Source: Pelodera strongyloides | Taxonomy: Eukaryota > Nematoda > Chromadorea > Rhabditida > Rhabditidae | Assembly (NCBI GenBank): GCA_036852015.1 | Contig: JAANDG010000378.1 | Location: forward strand, 78,615-142,614 | Direction of reading: 5' to 3' | Length of the DNA stretch: 64,000 bases | Part shown: piece by piece, positions 50,601 through 61,664 of the stretch | Position numbering within the stretch: position 1 is the stretch's first letter | Layout: the number at the start of each line of letters is the position of its first letter | Position numbers and translations under genes: made by a program | Notes under the pieces: model-generated | Told to the model about the DNA's origin: nothing | Seen by the model: only the letters and a program-made list of their open reading frames with translations | Databases searched by the model: none

Positions 50601-51954
50601 AAACAGTTCGGCCAGTTACCGTAGTCAGAAAGGTTTAAATACGTTTTTACGGTTTATATCCACCCATTAGCATTCTTTCCCTACATAATGATTGTTAAAC
50701 GAATGCAGAACATTCCTACCATTATAACAAAGCTTTTCCAATACTTTAATACCTTAAAAGCGCAAAAATTGATTCTGACTACGGTGACTGACCATAAGCA
50801 ACTTTTAAACGAGTAGTTAGCGAATTTCACGTGTAGCCCAAGCCTAAGCCTAAGCCTAAGCCAAGTATCCGACCCACTTCTAAAATACTTGAATTGCAGG
50901 GCAATACACTGTACATTTTGTACAAGCATCAACTGTTAACGGCGGATATACGAAAGCTTGACACGCCCACCCAAGTGCACAAATTCGATAACATAGTTGG
51001 ATGGCTTGGTTATGTTCGCATGGATTTGAGCGACGGACTAATCCGCTGCTGCCATGCGGGGTGAGGACTTGAGGCCGTATTCACCAACACACAGGGAGCC
51101 CTCCCTAGGCTCACCAGCGCTCTGAATCTCTTCTGCTCTTGCACTCTCTACGCACTCTTTAGCTCCCTGGGGAGGCCAGGGAGGGTTCCCTGTGTGTTGG
51201 TGAATACGGCCTCAGTCTTAACCTTGTGGTGACCAAGTTCCATCGAAAACGGCCTCCGAATAGTCACCAACCGTTCACTAATCAGCCATGATATTTTAAA
51301 GAAAAAGTATTTTGTGAGCTTCATGACCATGTCATGAACTTTGCGGAAACCGTCATCAAATGGTCACCAAACCCAAAGTCGGAGTTGTGTTGGTTCAGAG
51401 ATTTTTTTCGTTTTTCTGTGTAGGAATTTCCTTTCGTTACAGGTTCAGGTGGGCTCTGGGCTGTCAATAATTGTTTATTAGTTATTGTGGAGCTCCAGCT
51501 CTTTACTTGTACATAATATACATACATTTGTGAGCAAACTTTATCAAGAATGTTTAGAGGTGAGATCAGTGTGCTTCGAGAAAGTGCTCTACGCCCCAGC
51601 TACAAATTTCAAATTGAAAATGATGTTCCGTCGACAAACTACATGTTCCGAGTAATCAAAAGGAGAGGATCGATTTTAGCACATACAACTACAGCTCTAC
51701 GGGTACGTTATTGTTTTTTTTTGTGCTAGGGTTGTTTTTGAAAAACCGCGAATAGAAAAACACGGTCCAAGGATTTGGAAATTCTTTGAGTGGTGATCAG
51801 AACCTTGAAATTTCAGGCTTATTCTCTGGGCTCTCAGCCTGTACAACTCGGATATTACGACAAATTCGGGGGCGGGCCAACAGTGGTGGACACGCTGGAC
51901 GGCGATATCGTTGTGGGGGCGTATGACGGCTCAATTACAGCTTGGACAAACTAA
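44652..51954 (+). CDS. F-box/WD40-repeat protein, 11 exons, 416 residues
   Basis: Exons: 44652-44821 (ATG 44661), 45050-45089, 45180-45244, 45815-45874, 46572-46713, 48936-49088, 49464-49583, 50058-50123, 50900-51060, 51558-51702 and 51817-51954 (TAA). All phases agree and the coding length is 1251 nt. Residues 20-53 are a clear F-box (NPFSSLPNEILELIFSYLRP ... VCRRFYE), which binds Skp1 in SCF ubiquitin ligases. The rest contains WD40 blade ends such as IKLWSVD, VKLWDIG and the C-terminal GAYDGSITAW, the expected substrate-binding propeller. It is shorter than FBXW7 and closest in layout to small FBXW proteins; the exact orthologue is not determined. An acceptor TTTTCAG ends at 44651, 9 nt before the ATG, suggesting trans-splicing. 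Introns carry MITEs and a SINE fragment. AATAAA-like signals follow at about 52099. Confidence 0.9.
45506..45677. mobile_element. MITE family B, copy 4
   Basis: TTAAAGCGAAATGCCAGCTC ... and its inverse; nearly perfect hairpin, in an F-box gene intron. Confidence 0.92.
45882..46027. mobile_element. MITE family C, copy 4
   Basis: Both termini are present. It begins 8 nt after exon 45815-45874, just downstream of the donor. Confidence 0.9.
46390..46560. repeat. Dispersed 'GGTCACCAAATGG' repeat, copy 1
   Basis: Contains CTTGGATGCGGTTCAC, GTGGGCCTGCCC, TTGACCAGGTTTCATCGAAA and GGTCACGAAATGGTCGCGAA. Related pieces are at about 49900-50045, 51220-51375, 51970-52040 and 53665-53770. The 50.0-kb copy ends about 20 nt before the acceptor of exon 50058-50123. 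Confidence 0.65.
46995..47406. mobile_element. TIR element with about 100-bp arms
   Basis: GGCCCATTTCAAAATACCCC ... CATGTCAAATATAGTAGGAT on the left is inverted at 47305-47400, ending in TGGGCCTGACCCTTTAAA. MITE A copy 4 abuts its right end. Confidence 0.8.
47403..47586. mobile_element. MITE family A, copy 4
   Basis: TTTAAAGCGAAATACCAGCC ... CCGGTATTTCGCTTTAAA; intact. Confidence 0.92.
47587..47905. repeat. Dispersed repeat, related to 50475-50810
   Basis: The stretch with CTACATAGTAATGGTCAAAC and AAATTGATTCTGACTACGGT recurs in the same orientation at about 50660-50790, while its right part (TCCGGACATTCTGTACAAGT, CGTGGGCCTG) appears inverted at 50480-50560. Part of a larger non-coding element. 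Confidence 0.6.
48811..48896 (-). mobile_element. tRNA-derived SINE, truncated copy 2
   Basis: Minus-strand head only: GGCGCAGTGGCAAGCGCCTT, then GGTTCGATTCTCCCG and GGAACCCCTTTCCCCC, matching the SINE at 58547. Confidence 0.8.
49362..49441 (-). repeat. tRNA-like sequence
   Basis: Minus strand: an A-box-like GCCTGGTGGGCAGAGCG and a B-box GGAGTTCGATCCCGG. The arms do not give a clean acceptor stem. It lies about 20 nt before F-box exon 49464-49583. Another SINE head or a pseudogene. Confidence 0.5.
51070..51215. mobile_element. MITE family C, copy 5
   Basis: Intact copy starting 10 nt after F-box exon 50900-51060. Confidence 0.9.
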
Positions 51955-53453
51955 AACTTGGAAACCCATTTCGTGACGGTTCACTGTTTTTTTCATGGGC
52001 CTGCCCATTCGGTGAACAATTCATCCATTTCATCGGGTTTCCAAGAATCGAGAGTGATGTCAATTCTACCTTATTTTTGCAAGAATTTTAATATGAAAAA
52101 TAAATAAAAAAATATTCGTATCTAGTTCGAAAATACTGTATATTTTCACCATGCTTTGGAATTAAAGGAAAAATTTTGGAAAAAAATCACTTCGTTAAAT
52201 GTACGCGGTCACCGTTTTGGCCCTTATTTATATTTTGTAGTTTTATTCTCTGCATAATTTATAAATAATAAAGCATAGCGCTGGGAAAATGTTTGGCGAA
52301 AAATATGGCAACAGCGAGTAAAATGATGACGAAAAATTGTGTCCTTGAACCAATACGCACCGCAACGTCTGTAACCCTAGTAATTGTCCAATATATGGCC
52401 GTGCGAAAATTGCAGTAAATTTCCTTTGCTCCTCGAGCCAGGATCAAGCTCAAAAGCTAAGCTACCTAAGTACGTGTAAGCAGTATTGGTATATGAGGAT
52501 TTGGGATACTATGGGTATGGGTGGAATTATATAAAAGATGTATGCTAGAATTTAACGTTTTGTCTTTTTGTTAGCACTATTTTTTTAGGAATGCCCAATG
52601 TGTTGAAATTATTGCTGTTAGTTTCGTTGTTGTAATATTGACGTACACATTTTAGTGTGTTAATAAATGTTTTTTTAACTCTAAAAGACATATACACCAT
52701 TGCTTTCAAAATAGACCTATATTTGTTCGTCGATAACGTTCGTATAGTATAGACAACGGTTTATGAAGCTTCGAACTACATCACGTCGTTCTCAATAAAC
52801 TTCCACCAAAATTCGTATTAGGTAGTTAGTCAATGCTAGTAGTAAAACAGCTCTCTCTCAACGTTTGTAACTTTCGTTATGTATTTCTATAAGAATGAAC
52901 GTGTTACGTTCATCTACATCCTAGAATCTTAGAAGTAACAGGTTCCATGGTTTATCTAGCGTCTTTAGTAATTTATTGTATTTTATTGTGAGTAACAATG
53001 CTTTACTCATAAATAATTAGTTTCTCGTGAGGATAAATTCAATGGAAAAAAAAATCAACGAAACTCCGCCCTACATTTCGTCGTTTGTAGTCATGCGTAG
53101 GCTTCAGAAAACTGCGTACTCTATCTCTGCGCATGAGTCCCGCCTGCACACTGCCATCGTATACGGTATCTTCGAGAAAAAAACAAGGCCTCAGGTTTCA
53201 GCAATATATATGAATATGCAAATGACCGAGGAGAAACCACATTACGTAGCTCGTTCACCTTATTGTTAGATTCGTCATGCAAGCTGTTTTCTATTCATCA
53301 ATAATCTTACCATACAAATACACAGAGGCTCAGGTTACACACATAATTCTGGAAAATGTTGTGTATTGTCAATATGTGTGATGTCTTATAATAATAAACA
53401 TCCAAAAACTGAGTACATACATATGCGATCGTCCTCGATGTAACTTTTTTCAG
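51955..53453. other. Region between the F-box gene and the small membrane-protein gene
   Basis: 1.5 kb, AT-rich, holding the F-box gene 3' UTR, part of the 'GGTCACC' repeat (51970-52040) and no supported exon. The open frame at 53027-53269 (plus) has no splice link to the following exons that I can find; it could be an upstream exon of the next gene. Confidence 0.45.
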
Positions 53454-53986
53454 CTCTACCTTTTGGTGATTTCAATGGGACTAATAATATTTGGCCTTCT
53501 TCTGGTATATTCGATGAATAAATTGGAGAGGGTGAGATTGACACTTAACTTCCTACAGTAAATGTAGAACGGAACGGTACACAGAAAAATGAAGAAATCA
53601 CAAGAAAAAAACGTCGCTGGCGCCTCACAAAATAGTTTTCACCGAAAAAAAACCATCTGAAGGCTTGTCAGCGTCGACTTCATGACGGTTTTCGATGAAA
53701 CTTGGGCAACAAATGGCCATGAAAAGGTCACCAAATGGGCTGGCGCACGAAAACAAACAGTGAATCAACGATCTAGTTTCAGCTTGTACTCCAGCGAGAG
53801 AAAGAACAGGCGAGACTTCTGAGAGACGCGATGATCATTCCACCGAGATACCATACAAAGGTGAGGCGATACGATAAAGCACCATATTACGAACCATACA
53901 CGCTAACATTTCAGGCGGAAGAAATGGGGCTCCAAGAAGTTGATTACTGGAAGGACTATTTCACTCGAGACAAGCCCTTCACTTGA
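53454..53986 (+). CDS. Small single-pass membrane protein, 68 residues
   Basis: Exons 53454-53531 (ATG 53475), 53783-53860 and 53915-53986 (TGA), all in phase 0. The start follows a strong acceptor (TTTTTTCAG ending at 53453), consistent with trans-splicing. Residues 1-13 are very hydrophobic (MGLIIFGLLLVYS) and form a membrane segment. If an earlier start exists, the upstream codons LYLLVIS would lengthen it. Then come a charged helix (LERLVLQREKEQARLLRD) and the tail PPRYHTK...YWKDYFTRDKPFT. AATAAA follows at about 54057. I do not recognise the family; the size and layout resemble small organelle-membrane assembly proteins, which is a guess. Convergent with eIF5A, 335 bp away. Confidence 0.7.
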
Positions 53987-54320
53987 ATGCGAAACAGGCA
54001 CCCACGATTCGCCAGTAAAAAGAACGATGATTATATTTTTATTTGACATTATTTACAATAAATTTGGCAATTTTTTAAAATGCTCTCGGATATACAGAGA
54101 GAGGGGGGCATATAAATTTAATACATTTATTTGTAAAACAAAACAAGCACAATCGCATAGACAACAAAGAATCACCTTTTCACCGTCAGAACATTAGATG
54201 CAGGATAGGGTTGCAGATATACATCCTAACAAGGAGTTTTTTTTCATAATTTATTTCAAAACAATGATAGCATGCAAGTCACCCAAGAAGAACTCGCCGC
54301 TATAAAACAACGAACAATCA

Positions 54321-55246
54321 TTAATTGTCCTTAGGCATGTTCTTATACCCAAGAATAGCCTCCTCTCCGCAAGCAGCAATCACAGTGAGCATAATGCCAC
54401 CTTCGTCCTTCCCAAAAGCCTCCTGAATCTGCTGTCCAAGGTCACCCTCGGGCAACTTAAGGTCATCCTTTGTGTCGCATGATTCAGGATCCATCAGATT
54501 GGCGAAGCCATCAGAGATATCCATGAGCTAAAGAAAGTAATCATGAGGACGGTGAACTAAGAGGAAGAAACATTCTGGATTTGATGCAGCATTTAAAACT
54601 TTATATTCGCGAGAAGGTATACTCTGTGCTAACAAGAACCTTCTGCATCATGGTTATTGAATTATTAGCGTGGAACAGTCCACCGATTATCAAAAATACG
54701 CGTGACTAAGCAAACAAAAAGGATATTTGGCCCAAAGCCATGATTTGCTTTTGGAATGCACCCTGCTAGCAAAAAATGATTCGATCACTCACTGCCAAAT
54801 ATGTTTCAACATAACTCTAAGATGCTAGCCTTTAAATCCGATGAATTGCAAAATAGAATATTGAAACAAACCATGTATTCTCTGCGCTTGACGACGGGCA
54901 CGTCCATGTTGTGGGTGGATGGACAGATATCGTCGAGCTTCTTTCCGTTGAAAATATCGAGTGCGATAATGTGAACCTTGGCGTGTCCGTGCTTTCCGGT
55001 CTTGGAGGTGGACATGTCGACGATCTGAAACGCTCCTCATGATAAACGAAATTCATAAAAATGTAATGTTATCAGTCGCACAAGAAAACAAGAGAGTAAC
55101 TGTGATGTGCTCACCTTGCAGGGGCGTCCCTTAATCATGACGAACTCGTTTTTACGGAGGGCAGAACATTGCTTGGGGTAAGTGCTGGCTGCTCCGGCAT
55201 CAGCGTTTTCGAACTCGTGATCGTCCTGGGGCTCAGCCATTGTACC
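54321..55246 (-). CDS. eIF5A: Eukaryotic translation initiation factor 5A
   Basis: Exons (minus): 55115-55240, 54872-55024 and 54321-54527 (TAA); 161 residues, usual size. eIF5A binds the ribosome and helps peptide-bond formation at stalled sequences such as polyproline. The hypusination loop [12 protein letters not shown] is intact, with the modified lysine at about residue 53. [17 protein letters not shown] and [14 protein letters not shown] are also typical. The C-terminal domain ([17 protein letters not shown]) is closer to nematode forms than to vertebrate or insect ones, from memory. An acceptor TTTTGTAG lies 6 nt before the ATG (55247-55248), suggesting spliced-leader addition. No upstream exon is visible. 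Confidence 0.97.
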
Positions 55247-55248
55247 CT

Positions 55249-57047
55249 ACAAAACAAAATGTAAAAAAACCGGTACTTAAAAACCAAAAAGGCGTCTGCG
55301 ATTCAAGAACGGGTCCAGAATTCAGATCAAAAAATGTTTACATTTCATTTAAATATGAGTGCTTTTATTTAGTTTGAGCATTACTAAATTGTGAAGGACG
55401 GCCCATATACTGCTAAAAAATTTAATAAGGAAAAATCGCGAAATATGAAAAAAATAAAATTGAGCAAGTGAGCCTAGCCTAAATTATTTTTGTTTCAAGA
55501 AATAATTTTTCCTACGCAAGAAAACAAAAATTGAAACGGCGCTCGGTCTAACGTGTAAATTGGCAAAATCAACATGGATTTAATTAATACGAACCCAAAT
55601 AACCATACCTAACACCAAAAAAACGAGAAGCAACGACACGAACCAGCAACAACACCAAAAAATGAGACTGGCTCCCGTGAGCTGTCCTGCAATACACAGA
55701 AAGTCAGGATACTCAGCCAAAGAAGGGCGCCAATTTGAAAAAAACTACCGTAGTCAGCCTTGAGTGCTCGCTAAAATGAGGAAATGCAGACTAGCAGGCC
55801 AAACTTATGATTATTGTTGTCGAAAGTTGCAAGATACCTGATATGTGAGATGAAATTTTTATTATTATCATTGTTTCTCTGGGCACACTCTCTGTTTTAC
55901 ACCAAGTACTAATTTCTTCGCATCACAACAATTTCGCTTGCGAATTAATACTACTCGATGAACATTTTGAGCATCGTCAATGGCAGGATTTTGAAGAACT
56001 TCTTCAGAGGATTATGTTTCTTTTTGATGCAGGATAGTAGGCGAAGAAGTCCACATCCATAAACCTAGCGATGAACCTAAACCTAGCGAACAAATGTTCG
56101 CCAAAACTTAATCACAAAAACCTATACCAAGTATGGGATAGTTCTTGTTCTATAATATCACTAATGGGTAATTTATGACATTAGGGCGCGTTTTGTTTTC
56201 CAAAAACAACATGAAACCAGCTTCATTTCCTACGTAAACTGGAAATTAATTTTATGGTTATTAAGAATGAAAATCGCGGCTACCGTAAGAATTTCTCTAA
56301 AGATAATTTTTCAGAAGCTGTGTTCATGAATCTTGTTATGATTTTGAAGGAATATCTATCGCGTTTGTTGACATTTCACTGTGAAAAAAAAACTTGAATA
56401 GATAAATAAACAAGTAAAAAATGTATTTTATACACAACTGATCATGCGAAATACATACTTCAAATACAGACCTACTGTACATTTTATATTATAAATAGAA
56501 GATCACAGTTCATCACCAATAATTAAAAGTAGCACATAATCCAACATTTGCAAAAGAACACTATATGTTTGGATTACAATCTTTATCATCGAAAAAATCT
56601 GCAAAGTGTACTGCACAACAATAAAGTCGAGAAGACTACAAGATTTAGCTCATACTTCCACCATTGGCCCATATAATAAGTAAATAAATAACTAAATAAA
56701 TAAATCGTTTACGCTCGAAGAGCCTGCTTCCTTATCCAACGATACTCGTAAACTTTATTAGAATGAAAAGTATACAAATGTGCACGAATTCGGACCTTCA
56801 TAACGTACCAGCCATTGAGCCATGACATAAACTCGTTGACGAACTGACCGACGAGACCACCATCCGAATTAGCATATTGCATAAATTTGGATGGTGGTCT
56901 TGAGTGAGCTCGTAGCCATACCAATACCACCGTCGCGATTAGATTGAGTATGGGGCAAATCAGAAACGTATCGTAAATAGATACAGGTTTGCGAAACACT
57001 ACATACTACATATATTTGGATGGTGGTATAGAGAGTTTCCCGACGGC
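55249..57047. other. Intergenic region upstream of eIF5A
   Basis: AT-rich, 1.8 kb. It holds the eIF5A promoter and the 3' UTR of the minus-strand gene that ends at 57048. A short direct repeat with ATTTGGATGGTGGT occurs at 56883 and 57014. No exon supported. Confidence 0.5.
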
Positions 57048-60000
57048 TCAACTCCGCTTGATATTCTCCAACAGTTGAGCGAGATTCGGCTGCTGAAATA
57101 CAGTAGTACGAGTACGCCATACTTTGCAATTCAAACTTCAAACCATTCAAACAAAGCTCTATTTTGATCACAACCGATTTATCGCGGTAAATTTTTTGAC
57201 ATTTATCGATAAGGTACAATCTACATAATTGTAACACTTTGCGTACAGTAAGTGGCAATATACAAATCTAATTTAGATAGTGAAATCGTTTTTTTTCTCG
57301 CGCAACATTTGAGTAAACATCAAGGAAAGTAAAGTAAGCTTATCTCGCTTGTCTCAGTTATTTAATACCAACACTAAACATACCAACAATTAACAAGAAA
57401 CAATAATTTCGCACAACAAGGAAAAAGATCAAGTCATGTCATAAGCCTTTACTCTGCGATCAAGATCAAGTCATAAACCTTGAACAACGTATTAAACTAC
57501 CCTTGAATAAAGCAGCACGCACTTGTGGCGTAAAAAGATTTATGAAAAGAGTAAAACTCAGTCGTCTAAGTGAAAAATAAACAAAAACCAACCTCTTTAT
57601 CAGGATGAACCACCTTGGATCCAGAACAAAATAAATATTCATCATCGACTGCTTCTTCCTTTACAACTACGAACAAACCGTCGTCTGGAGCGCCCTGAAA
57701 TTATGAAAATTCAGAGGTTAACCGCTCCTACAACAAGCAACCTCTCCTAGAACTACACGACGTATAGCATTGTGAAACTATACTGCTGGCTGGACAACCG
57801 TATTGCCATGTATTGTATGCAAATTGCGGTCTATTCTGTGGTTTACTCACGCGCCTCTTGTGTACAATGCTAGCATACGCATACGTTCGCAAATCGCCCG
57901 ATATACCAGAAAAACTAAAAATTCACATTGATAAGGGACACCTTAGAGGGGGATAGTCTTGAGAATAAGGCAGTAAACAAACAAGATAACCTGATAACCG
58001 CAGCAAAAAAAAGACAACAACTGATAACAGAATCCGCAACAACAACAAATTATGTTTAGTAAACAATACGTAGGAAACCATTTCGGTTTGACATTTCCGT
58101 TCCATAATATAAAAGGCTAATAAGGCTAATATAGTGAAATAAGTGAAAACGTCAATCAACTTGGTAACTTGTAACTCAGGACCCTGCGGTGTGCGGAACA
58201 AGTCGTAAGACTTTGAAAATTTACTGGTGTACTGAACCTAGTAAGCTGTATTGAACCGGAGCATGCTCTTGTAGCATTTATAAATAAACAATCAACATTT
58301 GACGCTGCAAGCCTGCACCGCAGACTCCAAAGCTTGCGTATGATCTGTTTTGTAGAGGCCATGAGCAATAGTCGACGAGTTCCAAATGACAAATTGGTCG
58401 ACGTTTATTCATATTTATAAATACAAATTATGTAATCACCAACCTGACTAGAAGTGGACGAAGAAGGTCTTGACATAGGTTTCTGTGAAGACGATGCTTC
58501 AATTCCCCAACAATCACTGAAAATTACGAAAATAATAACAATAATAAGAGGGGGGGGGGGGCGTGGCGCAGTGGCAAGTGCCTTGCACCACGCCACCGGT
58601 CGCTGGTTCGAGCCCGGCCCGGAACCCCTTCACCCCACCAAAGGTGTAAAAGTTGGTAGCTGGGTGAAACCGGCGGAGATAAATCGGCTTTCCGAGAAAA
58701 TTGGCCGCCGGGAAGTTTGAAGGCCAGTTCGTCCGGCTTCAGAAATGAACCGGACCCCGGACCCCGGTGCACCGTTTCTGCGGATTCGGTTGATATAACC
58801 CGGTATTCTTTATCTTTATCTTTTATAACAATAATACTAATTTCCGAATACAAAGGGTGCATAAAAGTCTACTTTGGAAAAATGAGCCGCCAAAATGGCG
58901 CGCCCCCATACAGGGGTGCCAGCTCGAATCGAACTACTGTGGTGCGGTGCTCCTCAAGTCACTAGAGAGGGTGCCGCGTCCCTATGGCCGACACGCCTTT
59001 GACACGGAACGGAACGCCGAGTCTGATGCTCTCCAATATATTCCGCATAGAGCAAAAGAACATCACAAGATCATATCAAAACATTAATTAAAAAAGAAAC
59101 TCACGTGTTTGTTTTCCTTTGACTCGACAAACATGCCACTTCGACAACTTTCTTCTTTCGGGCTATAACAAAACTATGTTAGCCTATCTTATACAAGAAG
59201 TATTTCACATTAAAGTAAAATACCGACGTTTTTGAAACGCATCGAGTACTCCTTGCTTTCCTATGCTTCATATGCAAATGAGCATAAATTTGAATAAAAA
59301 ATAGACCCCTTTTAACATAACTGCATAAGAATGCTGATATTTGAGATGCTTTTCAAAAACCGGCCTGTATTTCACATTATTAAACTGAGCTGAGCTCACG
59401 ACCATGTTTTCATCTACAAGTTGCACTTCATCTGGTACAAAAGCCATATCGTAGCTACTTTGGGAAATGTGCATATGATACGCATTTTCTATGTATTCTA
59501 CGCAAAGTGTGTGCCTTGTCGAACCTTGCCAGACGGGCACACACTTTGCATAGGATACTCGTATCATATGCAACTTTCCCAAAGTAGATACAATACGGTT
59601 TTAAATACCGTGACAATGTATTTCACATTGAACTGAGCCGATCTCCCCATGGTATATTGAACCCCAGAAGCATCGCAATGATACTAATACAAAGTATTCT
59701 CGAAAGTAACACGACATGTATTTAGAGGCGGTATTCACCAACACGCAGTGAGGCCTCCTGGCTTCCCCAAGGAGCTAAAGGGTGCGTCGAGAGTGCGAGG
59801 GCAGAAGAGATTCAGAGCGCCCGTGAGCCTAGGTAGGACTCAATAATCGCATACCTGGTTGTTGCGTGGCTGTCCTGGATGGCAAAGCTCTCGGGTTATG
59901 TTCGGGAAAAGAAAACGCGTGGAGGAGCTGCCAACTATTCGAGCCGAAGCAACTGCGCAATGCGGAACAGAACAAATCCACACAGTCCATTGATGAGAGC

Positions 60001-61256
60001 AGCGGGTAGAGCAGTCTGAAAGACACAAAACATAAATACGCTGATATAAGAACTCACTAAACTAATATAGGAAGGGAATTAAGGTACTAATATAAGGGAC
60101 CTAAGGTACATATTCACCACACAATTCCACATGGGGAATTCCCCGTCTTTTTCTCTGCGTGTCTCACATTAGAGTGCTATTTTCTGTCCCCAGGGAATAT
60201 TTCCTCAAGGGAATCGGAGTGGTGAATATGGCCTCAGGAAGCTTAAATCGGGTGCACAGGAATTGAGGAACGCACGCAAAAATAAAAACAAGTTCACCCA
60301 CCCAGCGTTGACCACCATGGTATGCGTAGACAGGAGGTGGAGTACTGTATTTATGGATGATCCGCGGACAACACTACACAATGGACATTCCATGTCACCA
60401 AAGAGATCATCACCCAGCTGATCGAATGAATGTGTGGCCCTGGAATGGGACACTAATCGTTTAATATAATAAATAATAACATCATGACGATGCGCACAAA
60501 AATATATAAGCATTTTCTTGAAAAAGAAATGAGACCAATTTAGAGCGGAGATAAGTATATAAAACTTAGGGCTTATCATTAATGCACAGCGGGCCGGACC
60601 GTGTAATTCAGGTACGGGATGACGGGACCCGCGCATCTCTTGCGAAGACGGGTCTAGCCTTAACCTTTTAGGCCTTTAATCAAACAGATCTTCTTGTATT
60701 CTACTAATCACTATCAACTCCTACATGCCTGAACTGAACAATACCGAACTCGAACCTCTAGCGAAACAAACCCCAAAAATTAGAAACCTTGTAAATCCTG
60801 CGGCAACCTGATGTGTCAGTGCATGATGTGCAGCAACGAGAGGATTCCACTGAAAGGCCGTCACAGCTCCGAGTTTATTCTAAAAGTTAAAAGTGGCAAA
60901 GTGGTCATATAATGAAAGGGTAAACCAAAAAGGGAAACTTCAGGCTATCAAAATCTGTATATCAGAAACATACTGGATATCATACGCGCTCTTTTAACCA
61001 TAAACTTGTTTTGAGACAAATTGTGTATGAAACAGTACCTCACACAAAACGCATCCGCAATCCGAGAACACCAACGGTATGACAGTGCGAAGATTGTACA
61101 CAGGAAAGACTGCCTGCAAATATATGATGCATACTTTCTTATGTTCTTACGTTACGTGTATTATTTTTGGATTGTACACAATATAACTGTACGAGTCCAG
61201 CGCATACCGCAATAACACGTCCGCGTCCACCACAGACGTACAAACCATATGCCCAG
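57048..61256 (-). CDS. Unrecognised protein with CxxC...HxxxxH motif (5' end not found)
   Basis: Exons (minus): 61208-61256, 61039-61113, 60808-60879, 60616-60653 (tentative), 60302-60439, 59855-60015, 59105-59162, 58444-58516, 57593-57694 and 57048-57092 (stop). Phases agree; about 269 residues are visible and at least one earlier exon must lie between 61257 and 61664. Traits: an N-terminal part with YGLYVCGGRGRVIA and AFQWNPLVAAHHALTH, which recalls WD40-type strands; MECPLC followed by HLLSTH, a possible zinc-binding motif; a Ser-rich linker (KPMSRPSSSTSSQ); an acidic segment (VKEEAVDDEY); and the C-terminus QPNLAQLLENIKRS. I recognise no family. It follows the next minus-strand gene at under 410 bp, compatible with an operon. 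Confidence 0.65.
58547..58824 (+). mobile_element. tRNA-derived SINE, full-length, with target duplication
   Basis: tRNA-like head (GTGGCGCAGTGGCAAGTGCC ... GGTTCGAGCCCGG), then a unique body (GGTAGCTGGGTGAAACCGGC, AAATTGGCCGCCGGGAAG, AGAAATGAACCGGACCCCGG) and a TTCTTTATCTTTATC tail. A perfect 12-bp direct repeat ATAACAATAATA flanks it (58535-58546 and 58825-58836). RNA polymerase III A and B boxes are present. Antisense to the host gene, 30 nt from exon 58444-58516. Confidence 0.92.
59210..59382. mobile_element. MITE family A, copy 5
   Basis: TTAAAGTAAAATACCGACGT ... CCGGCCTGTATTTCACATTA; diverged but with complete arms. Confidence 0.8.
59450..59604. mobile_element. MITE family B, copy 5 (diverged)
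   Basis: Hairpin with arms TACTTTGGGAAATGTGCATA / TATGCAACTTTCCCAAAGTA and right end ACGGTTTTAAA. Confidence 0.8.
59724..59836. mobile_element. MITE family C, copy 6 (right end missing)
   Basis: The left terminus GAGGCGGTATTCACCAACAC is present; the element stops after CCTAGGTAGGACTC, 18 nt from exon 59855-60015. Confidence 0.75.
60101..60236. mobile_element. MITE family D, copy 6
   Basis: Left end AAGGTACATATTCACCAC, right end GTGAATATGGCCTCA. Confidence 0.82.
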
Positions 61257-61664
61257 CTACACCGACAACTATACAAAAAGTGCCGCATAAAGAAAGAAAA
61301 AGACGAAAATATAATAGTTGGGGAAAAAAGGAACCTGCAAAACCCAAGCGGCCTCTAGTCCAAACACCGAACAGACAACGTTTCGTAGTTTGCAGAGAAG
61401 AAACCTAAACAGATATGAGCTCAGAAGTTATCGCGGTATAATTTTTATCATGTAGAAACAAAATAGAGAGAAAAACACTCACAGGTTCCGTATGTGTTGC
61501 TAATAAACTTTTAATATTGAATTTTCAAATAATATATGGAAAGAACAAAGCCATTACCAAGTATTGGTAAATGATAAAGTTATAGAGCTTAAAGCTAACT
61601 TAAACTAGGAACCGTAGCTACGAAGTAATCAAGGATAAAGGTAAAATTCCCCACGTTGATAGCT

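Noticed and set aside
53027..53269. 80-codon plus-strand frame as a separate gene or first exon of the small membrane protein
   Set aside because: No donor in the right phase and no recognisable sequence; left out of the model.
61147..61347. Hydrophobic minus-strand frame as a membrane protein
   Set aside because: It overlaps exons 61208-61256 and 61039-61113, which are in another frame and join in phase to further exons.
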